Source of the DNA: Gulbenkiania mobilis
GTDB taxonomy: Bacteria; Pseudomonadota; Gammaproteobacteria; Burkholderiales; Chromobacteriaceae
Direction of reading: 5' to 3'
Assembly (NCBI GenBank): GCA_004346645.1
Contig: SMDA01000002.1
Location: 392,898-456,897 of the forward strand
DNA length: 64,000 bases
Shown here piece by piece: positions 31,509 through 40,584 of the stretch (position 1 is the stretch's first letter; each line of letters begins with the position of its first letter). The notes beneath the pieces are model-generated. The model did not search any database and was not told where the DNA came from. It saw only the letters and a list, made by a program, of their open reading frames with translations. The position numbers and the translations under genes are program-made.

Positions 31509-32039
31509 CTACGCTGCGGGGCCGGGTGGGAAGGCCACTTGGAAGAGCGTTCGGTAGCGCACGCCTTGCGGGCCGTTTTCCGACACCACCAGCGCCAGGT
31601 GATCCACCCTCAGGCATAGCCGGGACTCCAGGGCCTGGTACGGCTGTGGACGGCCTTGCCGCAGCAGGGTGATGTGCGGTCTATAGCGGCGCGCTTCGAT
31701 GGCAAAGCCGGCGTCCGAAAGTGCCTGTTTCAACCCTTCGGCCAACCTTGCCAGCGCTGTGGGGCAGGGGCCGGCTACCAGGCCGATGCCGTTTTTCCAC
31801 ACCGAGGTGTGATCGAGCAGCCAGTCGTGCGCAGTGGCGGCTTCCGCCACCCGTTGCGCCAGCGTCTGCAGTACCGGCAGCCGCGTCGCCGCGATTTCCC
31901 CGAGAAAGGCCAGGGTCAGGTGCAGGTTGGCCGAAGCGCTGCCGCGTCCGCCCGCGTCCTGCAGCAAAGCCGGCTGCACCCACCGGGTGAGGGCTTTTCG
32001 CAGGGCAGCATCGGGCAAGACGGCGAAGAAAAGACGCAT
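31509..32039 (-). CDS. thpR: RNA 2',3'-cyclic phosphodiesterase (2H family)
   Basis: 176 residues carrying both catalytic HxTx motifs: HLTLAFLGE near 39-47 and HITLLRQG near 122-129. The enzyme opens 2',3'-cyclic phosphates, formerly called 2'-5' RNA ligase. Its start is 8 bp after the pilU stop, so it is probably the third gene of pilT-pilU-thpR. Two opposed copies of the 12-mer repeat lie in this short gene. Confidence 0.9.
   Translation of the reverse strand: MRLFFAVLPDAALRKALTRWVQPALLQDAGGRGSASANLHLTLAFLGEIAATRLPVLQTLAQRVAEAATAHDWLLDHTSVWKNGIGLVAGPCPTALARLAEGLKQALSDAGFAIEARRYRPHITLLRQGRPQPYQALESRLCLRVDHLALVVSENGPQGVRYRTLFQVAFPPGPAA
31736..31747 (-). repeat. Uptake-sequence-like 12-mer
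   Basis: CCTTCGGCCAACCTTG inside thpR, encoding A-R-L-A-E-G on the sense strand. Confidence 0.8.
31925..31936 (+). repeat. Uptake-sequence-like 12-mer
   Basis: GCAGGTTGGCCGAAGC inside thpR, 177 bp from the previous copy and in the opposite orientation; encodes A-S-A-N-L just before the first HxTx motif. Confidence 0.82.
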
Positions 32040-32047
32040 GGGTCTGC

Positions 32048-33184
32048 CTACAGGATGTCCAGATGGTCGATGCTGTCCAGCGCACCGGCCCCCTTGCCAC
32101 TCTCACTGTAGAGCTTGATCTTGAGCCGGAGATCGTTTACCGAGTCCGCATTGCGCAGCGCGTCCTCGTAGCTGATCAGACCGTTCTCATAGAGGTCGAA
32201 GAGCGCTTGGTCGAAGGTTTGCATGCCGCCCTCGCGAGAACGGGCCATCACGTCCTTGAGCGAAGCCACCTCGCCCTTGAAGATCATGTCAGCCACCAGC
32301 GGGCTGTTGAGCAGAATCTCCACCGCCGCCACCCGGCCGCGCTCACCCTTGCGCGGAATGAGACGCTGCGAAATGATCGAGCGCATGTTGAGCGACAGAT
32401 CCATCAGCACCTGCTGGTGCCGCTCCTCAGGGAAGAAGTTAAGGATGCGGTCCAGCGCTTGGTTGGCGTTGTTGGCATGCAGCGTGGCCAGGCACAGATG
32501 GCCGGTCTCGGCAAACTGTAGGGCGTAGCCCATCGTTTCCCGATCGCGGATCTCGCCCATCAGGATCACATCCGGCGCCTGCCGCAGGGTGTTCTTGAGT
32601 GCTACATCCCAGTCGTCGGTATCTACTCCCACCTCACGCTGCGTGACGATGCACTTCTTGTGCGGGTGTACGTACTCGATCGGGTCCTCAATGGTGATGA
32701 TATGGTCCTGCGCGTGGCTGTTGCGCCAGTCCACCAGCGAAGCCAGCGAGGTGGACTTGCCCGAACCGGTCCCGCCCACGAAGATCACCAGACCGCGCTT
32801 GATCATGGCGATGTCTTTCAGCACCTCGGGCAGGCCCAGTCCGTCGATAGTGGGGATTTCGGTATTGATCCGGCGCAGCACCATCCCCGCCGCACCCTGT
32901 TGCATGAAAGCGCTGACACGGAAGCGGCCGATGCCCGGCGGGCTGATCGCGAAGTTGGCTTCGTTGTGGGACTCGAACTCCTCGGTCTGGCGATCGTTCA
33001 TCACCGAGCGTACCAGTTCCTTGGTGTGCTGGGACGTCAGCGCCTGCGGAGCCACCGGAGTGATCTTGCCGTCGATCTTCATCGCCGGCGGGAAGTCGGC
33101 CGAGATGAAGATGTCCGACGCACTCTTGGCGATGGCATGCTTGAGCAGGTCGTGGATGAACTTTGACGCCTGGTCCTTCTCCAT
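32048..33184 (-). CDS. pilU: Type IV pilus retraction-accessory ATPase PilU
   Basis: 378-residue PilT/PilU-family secretion ATPase. Walker A GGTGSGKSTSL near 130-140, Asp box TIEDPIEYVHPHKKC near 160, Walker B region ILMGEIRDRETM near 197, His box LATLHANNANQ near 220. Longer C-terminus than PilT and position after pilT indicate PilU. It acts with PilT at the cytoplasmic base of the pilus. AAGGAG lies 8 bp upstream. Confidence 0.92.
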   Translation of the reverse strand: MEKDQASKFIHDLLKHAIAKSASDIFISADFPPAMKIDGKITPVAPQALTSQHTKELVRSVMNDRQTEEFESHNEANFAISPPGIGRFRVSAFMQQGAAGMVLRRINTEIPTIDGLGLPEVLKDIAMIKRGLVIFVGGTGSGKSTSLASLVDWRNSHAQDHIITIEDPIEYVHPHKKCIVTQREVGVDTDDWDVALKNTLRQAPDVILMGEIRDRETMGYALQFAETGHLCLATLHANNANQALDRILNFFPEERHQQVLMDLSLNMRSIISQRLIPRKGERGRVAAVEILLNSPLVADMIFKGEVASLKDVMARSREGGMQTFDQALFDLYENGLISYEDALRNADSVNDLRLKIKLYSESGKGAGALDSIDHLDIL

Positions 33185-33236
33185 GGCGGGGCTCCTTCAG
33201 GCGGCAGGCCGGGCCTGCCGGTTCGGGGTGGGGATC

Positions 33237-34274
33237 TTAGAAAGCGTCCTTGCTGCTGGCCTTCTGCCGGGCTTCGATAGGCGAGACCACATTGCGGCGC
33301 ACCAGCTCCTGCAGACACTGGTCCAGCGTCTGCATGCCATGTTGCTGGCCGGTCTGGATCATGCTGTTGATCTGGGCAATCTTGTTCTCGCGGATCAGGT
33401 TGCGCACCGCCGGTGTGCCGAGCATGATCTCGTGCGCTGCCACCCGGCCACTGCCGTCCTTGGTCTTGAGAAGCGTCTGGGAGATCACCGCCCGGATCGA
33501 CTCGGACAGCATCGAGCGCACCATTTCCTTCTCGCCTGCAGGGAACACGTCGACGATCCGGTCGATCGTTTTGGCGGACGTGCTGGTGTGCAGCGTGCCG
33601 AAGACGAGGTGGCCGGTTTCCGCCGCGGTCATCGCCAGGCGGATCGTTTCCAGATCGCGCATTTCGCCGATCAGGATCACGTCCGGGTCTTCACGCAGCG
33701 CCGAACGCAGCGCATTGGCGAAGCTGTGTGTCTGCAGGCCGAGCTCGCGCTGGTTAATCAGGCACTTCTTGCTCTCGTGGACGAATTCGATCGGGTCTTC
33801 CACCGTCAGGATGTGCGCGTACTGGTTGTCGTTGATGTAGTCGATCATCGCTGCCAGCGTGGTGGACTTGCCCGAGCCCGTCGGACCCGTCACCAAGACC
33901 AGGCCACGGGGAAACTTGGCGATATCCTCGAAGATTTTGGGCGCGCCCAGTTGCTCCAGTGTCAGCACCTTGGACGGAATCACCCGGAACACCGCACCCA
34001 TGCCACGGTTCTGCATGAAGGCGTTGACCCGGAAGCGCGCAATGCCGGGCAGTTCGAACGAGAAGTCGCATTCGAGCGTGTCCTCGAAGATCTTGCGCTG
34101 GTAGTCGTTCATGATGTCGTACACCATGTCGTGCACGTCATGGTGGGCCAGGGGCGGCAGGTTGATGCGCCGCACGTCCCCGTGCACGCGGATCATCGGC
34201 GGCAGGCCGGCCGACAGGTGCAGGTCGGAGGCCTTGTTCTTGACCGTGAAAGCCAAGAGCTCGGAAATTTCCAT
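33237..34274 (-). CDS. pilT: Type IV pilus retraction ATPase PilT
   Basis: 345 residues, the standard PilT length. Walker A GPTGSGKSTTLAAM near 130-143, Asp box TVEDPIEFVHESKKC, Walker B GEMRDLET near 202, and the C-terminal VRNLIRENK (AIRNLIRE-type) motif near 284 needed for retraction. PilT powers pilus disassembly, twitching and, in competent bacteria, DNA uptake. It is first of pilT-pilU-thpR and divergent from yggS. Confidence 0.96.
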   Translation of the reverse strand: MEISELLAFTVKNKASDLHLSAGLPPMIRVHGDVRRINLPPLAHHDVHDMVYDIMNDYQRKIFEDTLECDFSFELPGIARFRVNAFMQNRGMGAVFRVIPSKVLTLEQLGAPKIFEDIAKFPRGLVLVTGPTGSGKSTTLAAMIDYINDNQYAHILTVEDPIEFVHESKKCLINQRELGLQTHSFANALRSALREDPDVILIGEMRDLETIRLAMTAAETGHLVFGTLHTSTSAKTIDRIVDVFPAGEKEMVRSMLSESIRAVISQTLLKTKDGSGRVAAHEIMLGTPAVRNLIRENKIAQINSMIQTGQQHGMQTLDQCLQELVRRNVVSPIEARQKASSKDAF

Positions 34275-34406
34275 CTATAATCTCCCGTTGCATGGCCGTG
34301 CCGGCTCGTACGGCATGGGCCGTGAAGATTGTACGGGTCCGGGCGCCGCGATGATACGGCCTCCCCCGAAAAATGCGTGCTGCGCATGCCTTAGCGAAAG
34401 ACATCC

Positions 34407-35102
34407 ATGACCCAGATCGCCCAGCAGCTTGATGCGGTGCGCCAAGCCCTGCGCAAGGCCGAAGCCGCCGCGGGCCGGCCGGCCGGCAGCGTCGGCCTGG
34501 TGGCCGTCAGCAAGACCTTTCCGCCCGAAGCGCTGCGTGCCGCCTATGCTGCCGGACAGCGCGCTTTCGGCGAGAACTATGTGCAGGAGCTGGTGGACAA
34601 GACGGCCGCCTTGGCCGATCTGGACATCGAGTGGCACTTTATCGGTCCGCTGCAATCGAACAAGACCCGGCCGGTGGCCGAACGTGCCCACTGGGTACAC
34701 AGTATCGACCGCCTCAAGATCGCCCAGCGCCTGTCCGACCAGCGTCCCGAGCATCTGCCCCCCCTGCAGGTATGCCTGCAGGTGAACGTGTCCGGCGAGG
34801 CCAGCAAGAGCGGCTGTGTGCCGGATGAAGTGCTGGCGCTGGCCCGGGGGGTAGCTCCGTTGCCCCGGCTTGAGTTGCGCGGCCTGATGTGCATCCCCGA
34901 ACCCACCGAAGACGAGGCCCGGCTGGCCAGTCAGTTCGCCATACTCTCTGCCTTGGCCTGCACCCTGCGTGCAGCCGGGCTGGCGGTGGACACCCTATCG
35001 ATGGGCATGTCGGCCGACATGACGCTGGCCGTGGCCGAGGGGGCTACGCTGGTGCGGGTGGGCAGTGCCATCTTCGGGGCCCGGCATTATCCGGGGCAAT
35101 AA
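34407..35102 (+). CDS. yggS: YggS-family PLP homeostasis protein
   Basis: 231 residues, a single-domain alanine-racemase-fold protein binding PLP through the Lys in LVAVSKTFPPEAL near 35. Further marks are FGENYVQELVDK near 53-64, WHFIGPLQSNK near 75-85 and MGMSADMTLAV near 199-209. It buffers free PLP in the cytoplasm. The gene order pilT / yggS-proC-yggT is conserved widely in proteobacteria. Confidence 0.94.
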   Translation: MTQIAQQLDAVRQALRKAEAAAGRPAGSVGLVAVSKTFPPEALRAAYAAGQRAFGENYVQELVDKTAALADLDIEWHFIGPLQSNKTRPVAERAHWVHSIDRLKIAQRLSDQRPEHLPPLQVCLQVNVSGEASKSGCVPDEVLALARGVAPLPRLELRGLMCIPEPTEDEARLASQFAILSALACTLRAAGLAVDTLSMGMSADMTLAVAEGATLVRVGSAIFGARHYPGQ

Positions 35103-35145
35103 GTTTTTGCCGTGCGCCCGGCGTGCGGCACCAAAAGGAGAGGCA

Positions 35146-35949
35146 ATGCAGATTACGTTCATCGGCGGAGGCAACATGGCCGCCGCCATCATTGGCGGGC
35201 TGGTCCGCGAGGGCGGACACCAGATCCGCGTCATCGAGCGTACCGAAGCCCGCTGCGCCCAGCTGCGCAGCGAGTACGGCGTGGAGGCGTCAACGGCCCA
35301 GCCCGAGGCCTTCGGCCCGGACGAGGTGGTGGTTCTGGCGGTCAAGCCGCAGCAGCTCAAAGAGGTGTGCGTGGAACTGGCGCCCCGTCTGCAGGGAGCG
35401 CTGACGGTGTCGATTGCGGCCGGCGTTCGGGTGGCGGCGCTGTCCCGCTGGCTGGGCAGCGAGCGTATCGTCCGGGTGATGCCCAACACACCGGCCATGG
35501 TAGGCAAGGGTATCTCCGGTGTATATGCCCCGCCCGGGGTGTCGGTGGCTGACGCCGCGTCCGCCGCTGACGTGATGCGGGCCGTAGGCGAGGTGGTGGC
35601 CTTGGCCGAAGAGGGTGGCATCGACGACATCACCTGCGTTTCCGGCAGCGGCCCGGCCTATGTCTTCTATTTCATGGAAGCGATGATCGCGGCTGCGAAG
35701 CAGGCCGGGTTCGACCCCATGACCGCACGCAAGCTGGTGGTGGGCACCTTCGAAGGCGCGGTGGCCTTGGCTGCCGCCACCGACACCGAGGTAGGCACCC
35801 TGCGCGCCAACGTCACCTCCAAGGGGGGTACCACCGAACGCGCCATTGCCCGCTTCGATGCCGAGGGCGTTCGGGAAGCCATTGTGGCCGGTGCGATGGA
35901 CTGCCGGGACCGCTCGATGGAAATGGGTGAAACCCTGAGCCGCGACTGA
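35146..35949 (+). CDS. proC: Pyrroline-5-carboxylate reductase
   Basis: 267 residues. Rossmann motif ITFIGGGNMAAAIIGGL at the N-terminus, VRVMPNTPAMVGKG near 112-125 and SGSGPAYVFYFMEAM near 165-179. It makes L-proline with NAD(P)H. The ATG at 35146 follows AAAAGGAGAGGCA; the longer frame upstream overlaps yggS. It works with ProA, encoded at 44652 in this window. Confidence 0.95.
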   Translation: MQITFIGGGNMAAAIIGGLVREGGHQIRVIERTEARCAQLRSEYGVEASTAQPEAFGPDEVVVLAVKPQQLKEVCVELAPRLQGALTVSIAAGVRVAALSRWLGSERIVRVMPNTPAMVGKGISGVYAPPGVSVADAASAADVMRAVGEVVALAEEGGIDDITCVSGSGPAYVFYFMEAMIAAAKQAGFDPMTARKLVVGTFEGAVALAAATDTEVGTLRANVTSKGGTTERAIARFDAEGVREAIVAGAMDCRDRSMEMGETLSRD

Positions 35950-35963
35950 CCGAAGGAATCAAC

Positions 35964-36545
35964 ATGTTTGCCGAAACCCTGGGGTTCCTCGTTAAGACGC
36001 TGGCCGACCTGTTCGTGCTGACGCTTCTGCTACGGTTCTACCTGCAAGTGGCCCGGGCCCCGTTCAAACACCCGCTGTGCCAGTTCGTGATCGCGGTCAC
36101 CAACTTTGCCGTGATACCGATGCGCCGCCTGGTGCCCGCCGCGCGCGGCTACGACATGGCTACGTTGACGCTGGCCTGGCTGGTTTCGCTGGTGGCCGAT
36201 GCGCTCCTCTTGGCGCTCAACCCGCTGCCTTACAACTTCGTGGCGGTGGAAACCTGGCTGGCACTGGCATTGCTGGCGGTATTGGATGTCTTCCGCCAAT
36301 CGCTCTATCTGCTGCTGGGCGCCGTCATCGTACAGGCGGTGATGAGCTGGGTGAACCCGTACAATCCGCTGGCGCCCATCCTCGACGTGCTGACCCGGCC
36401 CTTCCTGCGCCCGTTCCGCCGCTTCCAGGTGGGGCAGGTGGATCTGGCGCCGCTGGTGCTGTTCCTGATCGTGCAGGTGATCCTGATGCTGCCTGTGCGG
36501 ATGCTGGAAGCGACTTTCTTGACCCAACTCAAGGTGTCGCTGTAA
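35964..36545 (+). CDS. yggT: YggT-family inner-membrane protein
   Basis: 193 residues with duplicated YGGT units: LLLRFYLQVARAPFKHPLCQFV near 20-41 and VQAVMSWVNPYNPLAPILDVLTRPFLRPFRRF near 121-152, each flanked by membrane segments. Members are implicated in envelope or cell-division organisation, but the role is unsettled. AAGGAA precedes the start, 14 bp after proC. Confidence 0.9.
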   Translation: MFAETLGFLVKTLADLFVLTLLLRFYLQVARAPFKHPLCQFVIAVTNFAVIPMRRLVPAARGYDMATLTLAWLVSLVADALLLALNPLPYNFVAVETWLALALLAVLDVFRQSLYLLLGAVIVQAVMSWVNPYNPLAPILDVLTRPFLRPFRRFQVGQVDLAPLVLFLIVQVILMLPVRMLEATFLTQLKVSL

Positions 36546-36616
36546 CAAAGGTGTTTATGTTTCACGGTTTTGCCTGCCTGACCGGGCAGACAAATTTTGC
36601 CACTAGGAGAAACCTG

Positions 36617-36922
36617 ATGAAAAAAACCCTGCTCGCCGCACTGCTGCTGGGCCTGGCCACCGCCCCGGCCATGGCCAACCTGCAACTGGCACAGAAGTAC
36701 AACTGTACGACCTGTCACGCCGTGGACAAGAAACTGGTCGGCCCGGCCTACAAGGATGTTGCCAAGAAATATGCGGGTGACAAGGGCGCCGAAGCCAAGC
36801 TGGTGGCCAAGGTGAAAGCCGGTGGTTCGGGCAACTGGGGTGCCATCCCGATGCCGCCGAACCCGCAAGTGAGCGATGCCGACCTGCACACCTTGGTGAA
36901 GTGGGTCCTGTCGCTGAAGTAA
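36617..36922 (+). CDS. Periplasmic class I cytochrome c (c551/c552 type)
   Basis: 101 residues. Signal peptide of 20 residues ending APAMA, heme-attachment motif CTTCH at 30-34 and the axial Met at 79 in IPMPPNP. It shuttles electrons in the periplasm between the bc1 complex and a terminal oxidase or denitrification enzyme. The ATG at 36617 follows AGGAG. It has its own strong terminator. Confidence 0.93.
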   Translation: MKKTLLAALLLGLATAPAMANLQLAQKYNCTTCHAVDKKLVGPAYKDVAKKYAGDKGAEAKLVAKVKAGGSGNWGAIPMPPNPQVSDADLHTLVKWVLSLK

Positions 36923-36943
36923 GCACCGGATGGCAGTGAGACG

Positions 36944-36968
36944 GGGCGGCTTCTGGCCGCCCTTTTTT
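36944..36968 (+). terminator. Rho-independent terminator after cytochrome c
   Basis: GGGCGGC-TTCTG-GCCGCCC followed by TTTTTT. Confidence 0.92.
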
Positions 36969-37119
36969 GCGGATGGGCATCGGGCTTGCTATCGTTCGTT
37001 ACAGGTTTTTTGCAACCCGAACGGCAAGGATTTACGGGCCCTGCGCAATACAGTTGCGTAAAGGCGGGGCCGTCGGTAATCTTCTCCGCCTGTTGCCAAC
37101 TCTATGCTGGAAGCACCCC

Positions 37120-37530
37120 ATGGCCAAGCTGACCGAACAAGACATCATCAACTGGGAAGGCGACGACTACATGAGCGCCGACCACCTTGAATTCTTCAAG
37201 GAACGGTTGTTGCAAATGCAGCAAGAGTTGCTGAGTAATGCCGACGCCACCGCCAACCACCTGCAGGAGCAGGAGGCGACCCCGGACCCGGCCGACCGTG
37301 CCACCCTTGAAGAAGAATACGCACTGGAACTGCGTACGCGCGACCGTGAGCGCAAGCTTTTGCAGAAGATTCAGGCCTCCCTGCGCCAGATCGAGGACGG
37401 CAGCTACGGCTACTGCGAGGACACTGGCGAGCCGATCGGCCTTAAGCGTCTTCTCGCCCGCCCGACGGCCACCCTGTCGGTGGAAGCGCAGGAGCGCCGG
37501 GAACGGATGAAGCGCCAGTACGCAGACTGA
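37120..37530 (+). CDS. dksA: DksA RNA polymerase-binding regulator, single-cysteine variant
   Basis: 136 residues. The coiled-coil tip DPADRAT keeps the D-xx-D-x-A pattern (D56, D59, A61) needed in the RNA polymerase secondary channel with ppGpp. The globular part reads YGYCEDTGEPIGLKRL, then ARPTATLSVEAQ. Only C99 remains of the four zinc Cys: Thr, Ser and Ala stand at the other three positions. The ATG at 37120 follows GGAAG; upstream codons lie in a 150-bp leader. Such Cys-poor DksA proteins are known in other bacteria. Confidence 0.93.
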   Translation: MAKLTEQDIINWEGDDYMSADHLEFFKERLLQMQQELLSNADATANHLQEQEATPDPADRATLEEEYALELRTRDRERKLLQKIQASLRQIEDGSYGYCEDTGEPIGLKRLLARPTATLSVEAQERRERMKRQYAD

Positions 37531-37556
37531 TCCGCATCCGCTTCCCACACCTGAGG

Positions 37557-37584
37557 ACGCCCCGCTTGCGGGGCGTTCGCTTTT
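37557..37584 (+). terminator. Hairpin terminator after dksA
   Basis: ACGCCCCGC-TT-GCGGGGCGT (37557-37576), then TCGCTTTT. Confidence 0.8.
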
Positions 37585-37681
37585 GGAGAAAACATTCAGG
37601 TTGCCGGCGGCTCTTCCCCCTTTTGTCCGAGTAATATAGCGTCTTCACTTCGCATGAATACGTGGGCAAGAGGGAGACATA

Positions 37682-39313
37682 ATGAGAACAGGGCTATCGA
37701 TCGTTGCACGGCTGTATCTGGGCTTTGTCCTGGTGCTACTGGTGGTGGCGGCCATGGTGATGTCCAGCTGGACCGCCCTGCGCGAGCAGAACGCCGCCAA
37801 CGGGCAGAACATCCATTCCTACCAGGTAATCACCACCATCGATGGCATGCTGGAAGCCATCGTCAACATCGAGACCGGCCAGCGCGGCTTCCTGCTGCAA
37901 GGGCAGGATACCTATCTGGAGCCCTTCGAGAACGGTCAAAAGAACTTCCAGCTCTTTTCCGACCGCGCCCGTACGCTGACCGCAGACAACCCTACAGTGC
38001 AGGGCTACCTGCAACAGGTGGACAATGCCTACCGCGACTGGCTTGAAAACTCCATCAAGCAGTCGATCGCCGCCCGGCGTGCACTGCCAGCCGAAGCGGT
38101 GACGCTGCCGGCACTGCAGGAAATCATCAACCAGGGACATGGCAAGGCCAAGGTGGACGGCATGCGCGCCCTGTTCGCGAAGATCGTTTCAGAAGAGCAG
38201 CGTCTGCTGGAGGCGCGCCAGGCCGCGGCCGATGCCCAGCAGCAGCGTACGCAAATGGTACTTCTGGGGGGCGGCCTGCTGGCTGCGGTCCTGGGCCTGG
38301 TGATCGCCACCCTGCTGGGACGCAAGATCGCGGCGCGGCTGCACTATACCGTGCAGTTGGCCGAAGAAGTGGCCGCAGGCAACCTGCGCGTGCAGGTGGA
38401 GCGGGGGCAGGATGACGAGATCGGCGCGGTGCTGGGGGCGTTCGCCACCATGCAGCAGCGCCTGTCGTCGATGGTGCATGCCATCCAGCAGTCCGCAGGC
38501 GAGATCAGCCAAGCCTCGCATGAGATTACCCGCACCGCAGAGGACATCGTGCGTGCCAGCGACACCCAATCGCGGGCGGCCTCGTCGATGGCGGCCTCGG
38601 TGGAGGAAGTCACCGTCAGCATCACCCATGTGTCGGACAATGCCACCCAGGCGCAGCAGGTGTCGCAACACTCCGGCGAGCTGTCGCGTGAGAGCGGCGA
38701 GGTGATCGGCCATGCGGTTAGCGGCATTCTGCGGGTGGCCGAGGCGGTAAAGGGTGCCGCAGGCGAGATCGAGACGCTCAGCGCGCAGTCGCAGCGCATC
38801 TCCTCGGTGGTGGGGGTGATCCGCGACATCGCAGACCAGACCAACCTGCTGGCGCTCAATGCCGCCATTGAGGCTGCACGGGCCGGCGAGCAGGGCCGGG
38901 GCTTCGCGGTGGTGGCCGACGAGGTGCGCAAGCTGGCCGAGCGCACCGCCGCTTCCACGGCTGACATTGCTGGCATGATCACCCAGATCCAGACGCTCAC
39001 CCGCTCGGTGGTGGAGCGCATGGGCAGCGAAGTGGCGTTGGTGAACGAGGACGTGGAGCAGGCCCACAAGGCGCAGCGCGCGGTGGACTCCATCCAGCAG
39101 AGTGCACTGGAGGTGGTGCGCATGGTGAACGACATCACCGTCGCCCTGCGTGAGCAGTCGGAAGCCAGCACGGTGATCGCCGCCAACGTCGAGCAGATCG
39201 CCAACATGGCCGAGGAGAACGCCTCCACGGTGGACGGCGCCCTCGCGGCCGCCAAGCGGCAGACCGAACTGGCGGGGCGCTTGCAGGAGGCGGTGTCGCA
39301 GTTCCGCGTCTGA
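37682..39313 (+). CDS. Methyl-accepting chemotaxis protein with CHASE3 sensor
   Basis: 543 residues. Membrane segment near 10-30; a CHASE3-type periplasmic domain recognised by [15 protein letters not shown] near 61-75; second membrane segment near 197-217; HAMP; and the signalling hairpin [28 protein letters not shown] near 382-409. It signals through CheW/CheA, but the ligand is unknown. It stands alone, with a repeat copy and a terminator after it. Confidence 0.93.
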   Translation: MRTGLSIVARLYLGFVLVLLVVAAMVMSSWTALREQNAANGQNIHSYQVITTIDGMLEAIVNIETGQRGFLLQGQDTYLEPFENGQKNFQLFSDRARTLTADNPTVQGYLQQVDNAYRDWLENSIKQSIAARRALPAEAVTLPALQEIINQGHGKAKVDGMRALFAKIVSEEQRLLEARQAAADAQQQRTQMVLLGGGLLAAVLGLVIATLLGRKIAARLHYTVQLAEEVAAGNLRVQVERGQDDEIGAVLGAFATMQQRLSSMVHAIQQSAGEISQASHEITRTAEDIVRASDTQSRAASSMAASVEEVTVSITHVSDNATQAQQVSQHSGELSRESGEVIGHAVSGILRVAEAVKGAAGEIETLSAQSQRISSVVGVIRDIADQTNLLALNAAIEAARAGEQGRGFAVVADEVRKLAERTAASTADIAGMITQIQTLTRSVVERMGSEVALVNEDVEQAHKAQRAVDSIQQSALEVVRMVNDITVALREQSEASTVIAANVEQIANMAEENASTVDGALAAAKRQTELAGRLQEAVSQFRV

Positions 39314-39316
39314 GTG

Positions 39317-39328
39317 CTTCGGCCAACC
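39317..39328 (-). repeat. Uptake-sequence-like 12-mer, intergenic, full 16-bp consensus
   Basis: GCTTCGGCCAACCCTG (39316-39331) starts 3 bp after the chemoreceptor stop and 9 bp before a terminator stem. Confidence 0.88.
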
Positions 39329-39340
39329 CTGACCCTGCCA

Positions 39341-39364
39341 ACGCCCTCCTGCGAGGGCGTTTTT
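39341..39364 (+). terminator. Rho-independent terminator after the CHASE3 chemoreceptor
   Basis: ACGCCCTC-CTGC-GAGGGCGT (39341-39360) followed by TTTT. Confidence 0.88.
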
Positions 39365-39452
39365 GCTGCGCCACAGCAGGGCTTGTCGCATGCGCTTCAA
39401 TGCGGTTAGTCTAGACCGGACGCCAAAACCGAAAACGACAGGACGATTCGCC

Positions 39453-40520
39453 ATGCAGCGCCAGACCGACGACGTACGCATCCGGGAAATCAAAGAACTC
39501 TTGCCCCCGATTGCCCACCTCTACGAACTGCCGATCAACGAGGCCGCCTCCGAACTGATCTACAGCACCCGCCGCGACATCTCGGCCCTGTTGCATGGGG
39601 AAGACGACCGCCTGCTGGTGGTGGTGGGCCCCTGTTCGATTCACGATCCGGCGGCGGCGGAAGAGTATGCGCGGCGCCTGCTGGCCGAACGGCAGCGCCA
39701 TGCCGGCGAACTGGTGGTGGTGATGCGTGTGTACTTTGAGAAGCCGCGCACTACGGTCGGCTGGAAGGGCCTGATCAACGATCCGCACCTGAACGAGAGC
39801 TACGACATCAATGCCGGGCTGCGTATGGCGCGGCGCCTGCTGCTGTCGCTCAATACGCTGGGCGTGCCGGCAGCCACCGAATTTCTGGACATGATCACGC
39901 CGCAGTACTTTGCCGACCTGATCTCGTGGGGCGCAATCGGCGCGCGCACTACCGAAAGCCAGGTGCATCGCGAGTTGGCCTCGGGCCTGTCCTGCCCGGT
40001 CGGGTTCAAGAACGGTACGGATGGCAACCTGAAGATTGCCGTGGACGCGATCCGCGCAGCCAGCCAGCCCCACCACTTCCTGTCGGTGACCAAGACCGGA
40101 CATTCGGCGATCGTGGCCACGGGCGGCAACCCGGACTGTCACGTCATCCTGCGCGGCGGCAAGGAGCCCAACTACTCGGCCGAACACGTGAAGGCTGCTG
40201 CTGCCGAGCTGACCTCGGTGGGGCTGGCGCCCAAGGTGATGGTGGATTTCAGTCACGCCAACAGCCGCAAAGACTACCGACGCCAGATGGAGGTTACCAC
40301 CGACGTGGCCGGCCAGATCGCGGGGGGCGATACTTCCATTTTCGGCGTGATGATCGAGAGCCACCTGGTCGAGGGCCGGCAGGATCTGAAGCCCGGTGCG
40401 GCACTGGCCTACGGCCAGAGCATCACCGACGCCTGCATCGGCTGGGATGCCACACTCGATGCCCTGGCTACCTTGGCCGAAGCGGTGAAGGCGCGACGCG
40501 CGCGCAGCGGTGCCGCCTGA
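39453..40520 (+). CDS. aroG: 3-deoxy-7-phosphoheptulonate (DAHP) synthase, class I
   Basis: First step of the shikimate pathway, joining phosphoenolpyruvate and erythrose-4-phosphate. 355 residues in the AroF/G/H group: VVVGPCSIHDP near 53-63, FEKPRTTVGWKGLINDP near 91-107, GARTTESQVHRELASGLS near 165 and FSHANSRKDYRRQ near 267. Which amino acid inhibits it cannot be told reliably. The ATG at 39453 follows CAGGACG. Confidence 0.93.
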   Translation: MQRQTDDVRIREIKELLPPIAHLYELPINEAASELIYSTRRDISALLHGEDDRLLVVVGPCSIHDPAAAEEYARRLLAERQRHAGELVVVMRVYFEKPRTTVGWKGLINDPHLNESYDINAGLRMARRLLLSLNTLGVPAATEFLDMITPQYFADLISWGAIGARTTESQVHRELASGLSCPVGFKNGTDGNLKIAVDAIRAASQPHHFLSVTKTGHSAIVATGGNPDCHVILRGGKEPNYSAEHVKAAAAELTSVGLAPKVMVDFSHANSRKDYRRQMEVTTDVAGQIAGGDTSIFGVMIESHLVEGRQDLKPGAALAYGQSITDACIGWDATLDALATLAEAVKARRARSGAA

Positions 40521-40541
40521 AGCGAGTTACCCCGCTCCTGA

Positions 40542-40570
40542 CACAACGCCCGGCCAGACCGGGCGTTGTG
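40542..40570. terminator. Bidirectional hairpin between aroG and the AIM24-family gene
   Basis: CACAACGCCCGG-CCAGA-CCGGGCGTTGTG, a perfect 12-bp stem between convergent genes. No T run on either side. Confidence 0.65.
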
Positions 40571-40584
40571 CATTCGGGCACGGC

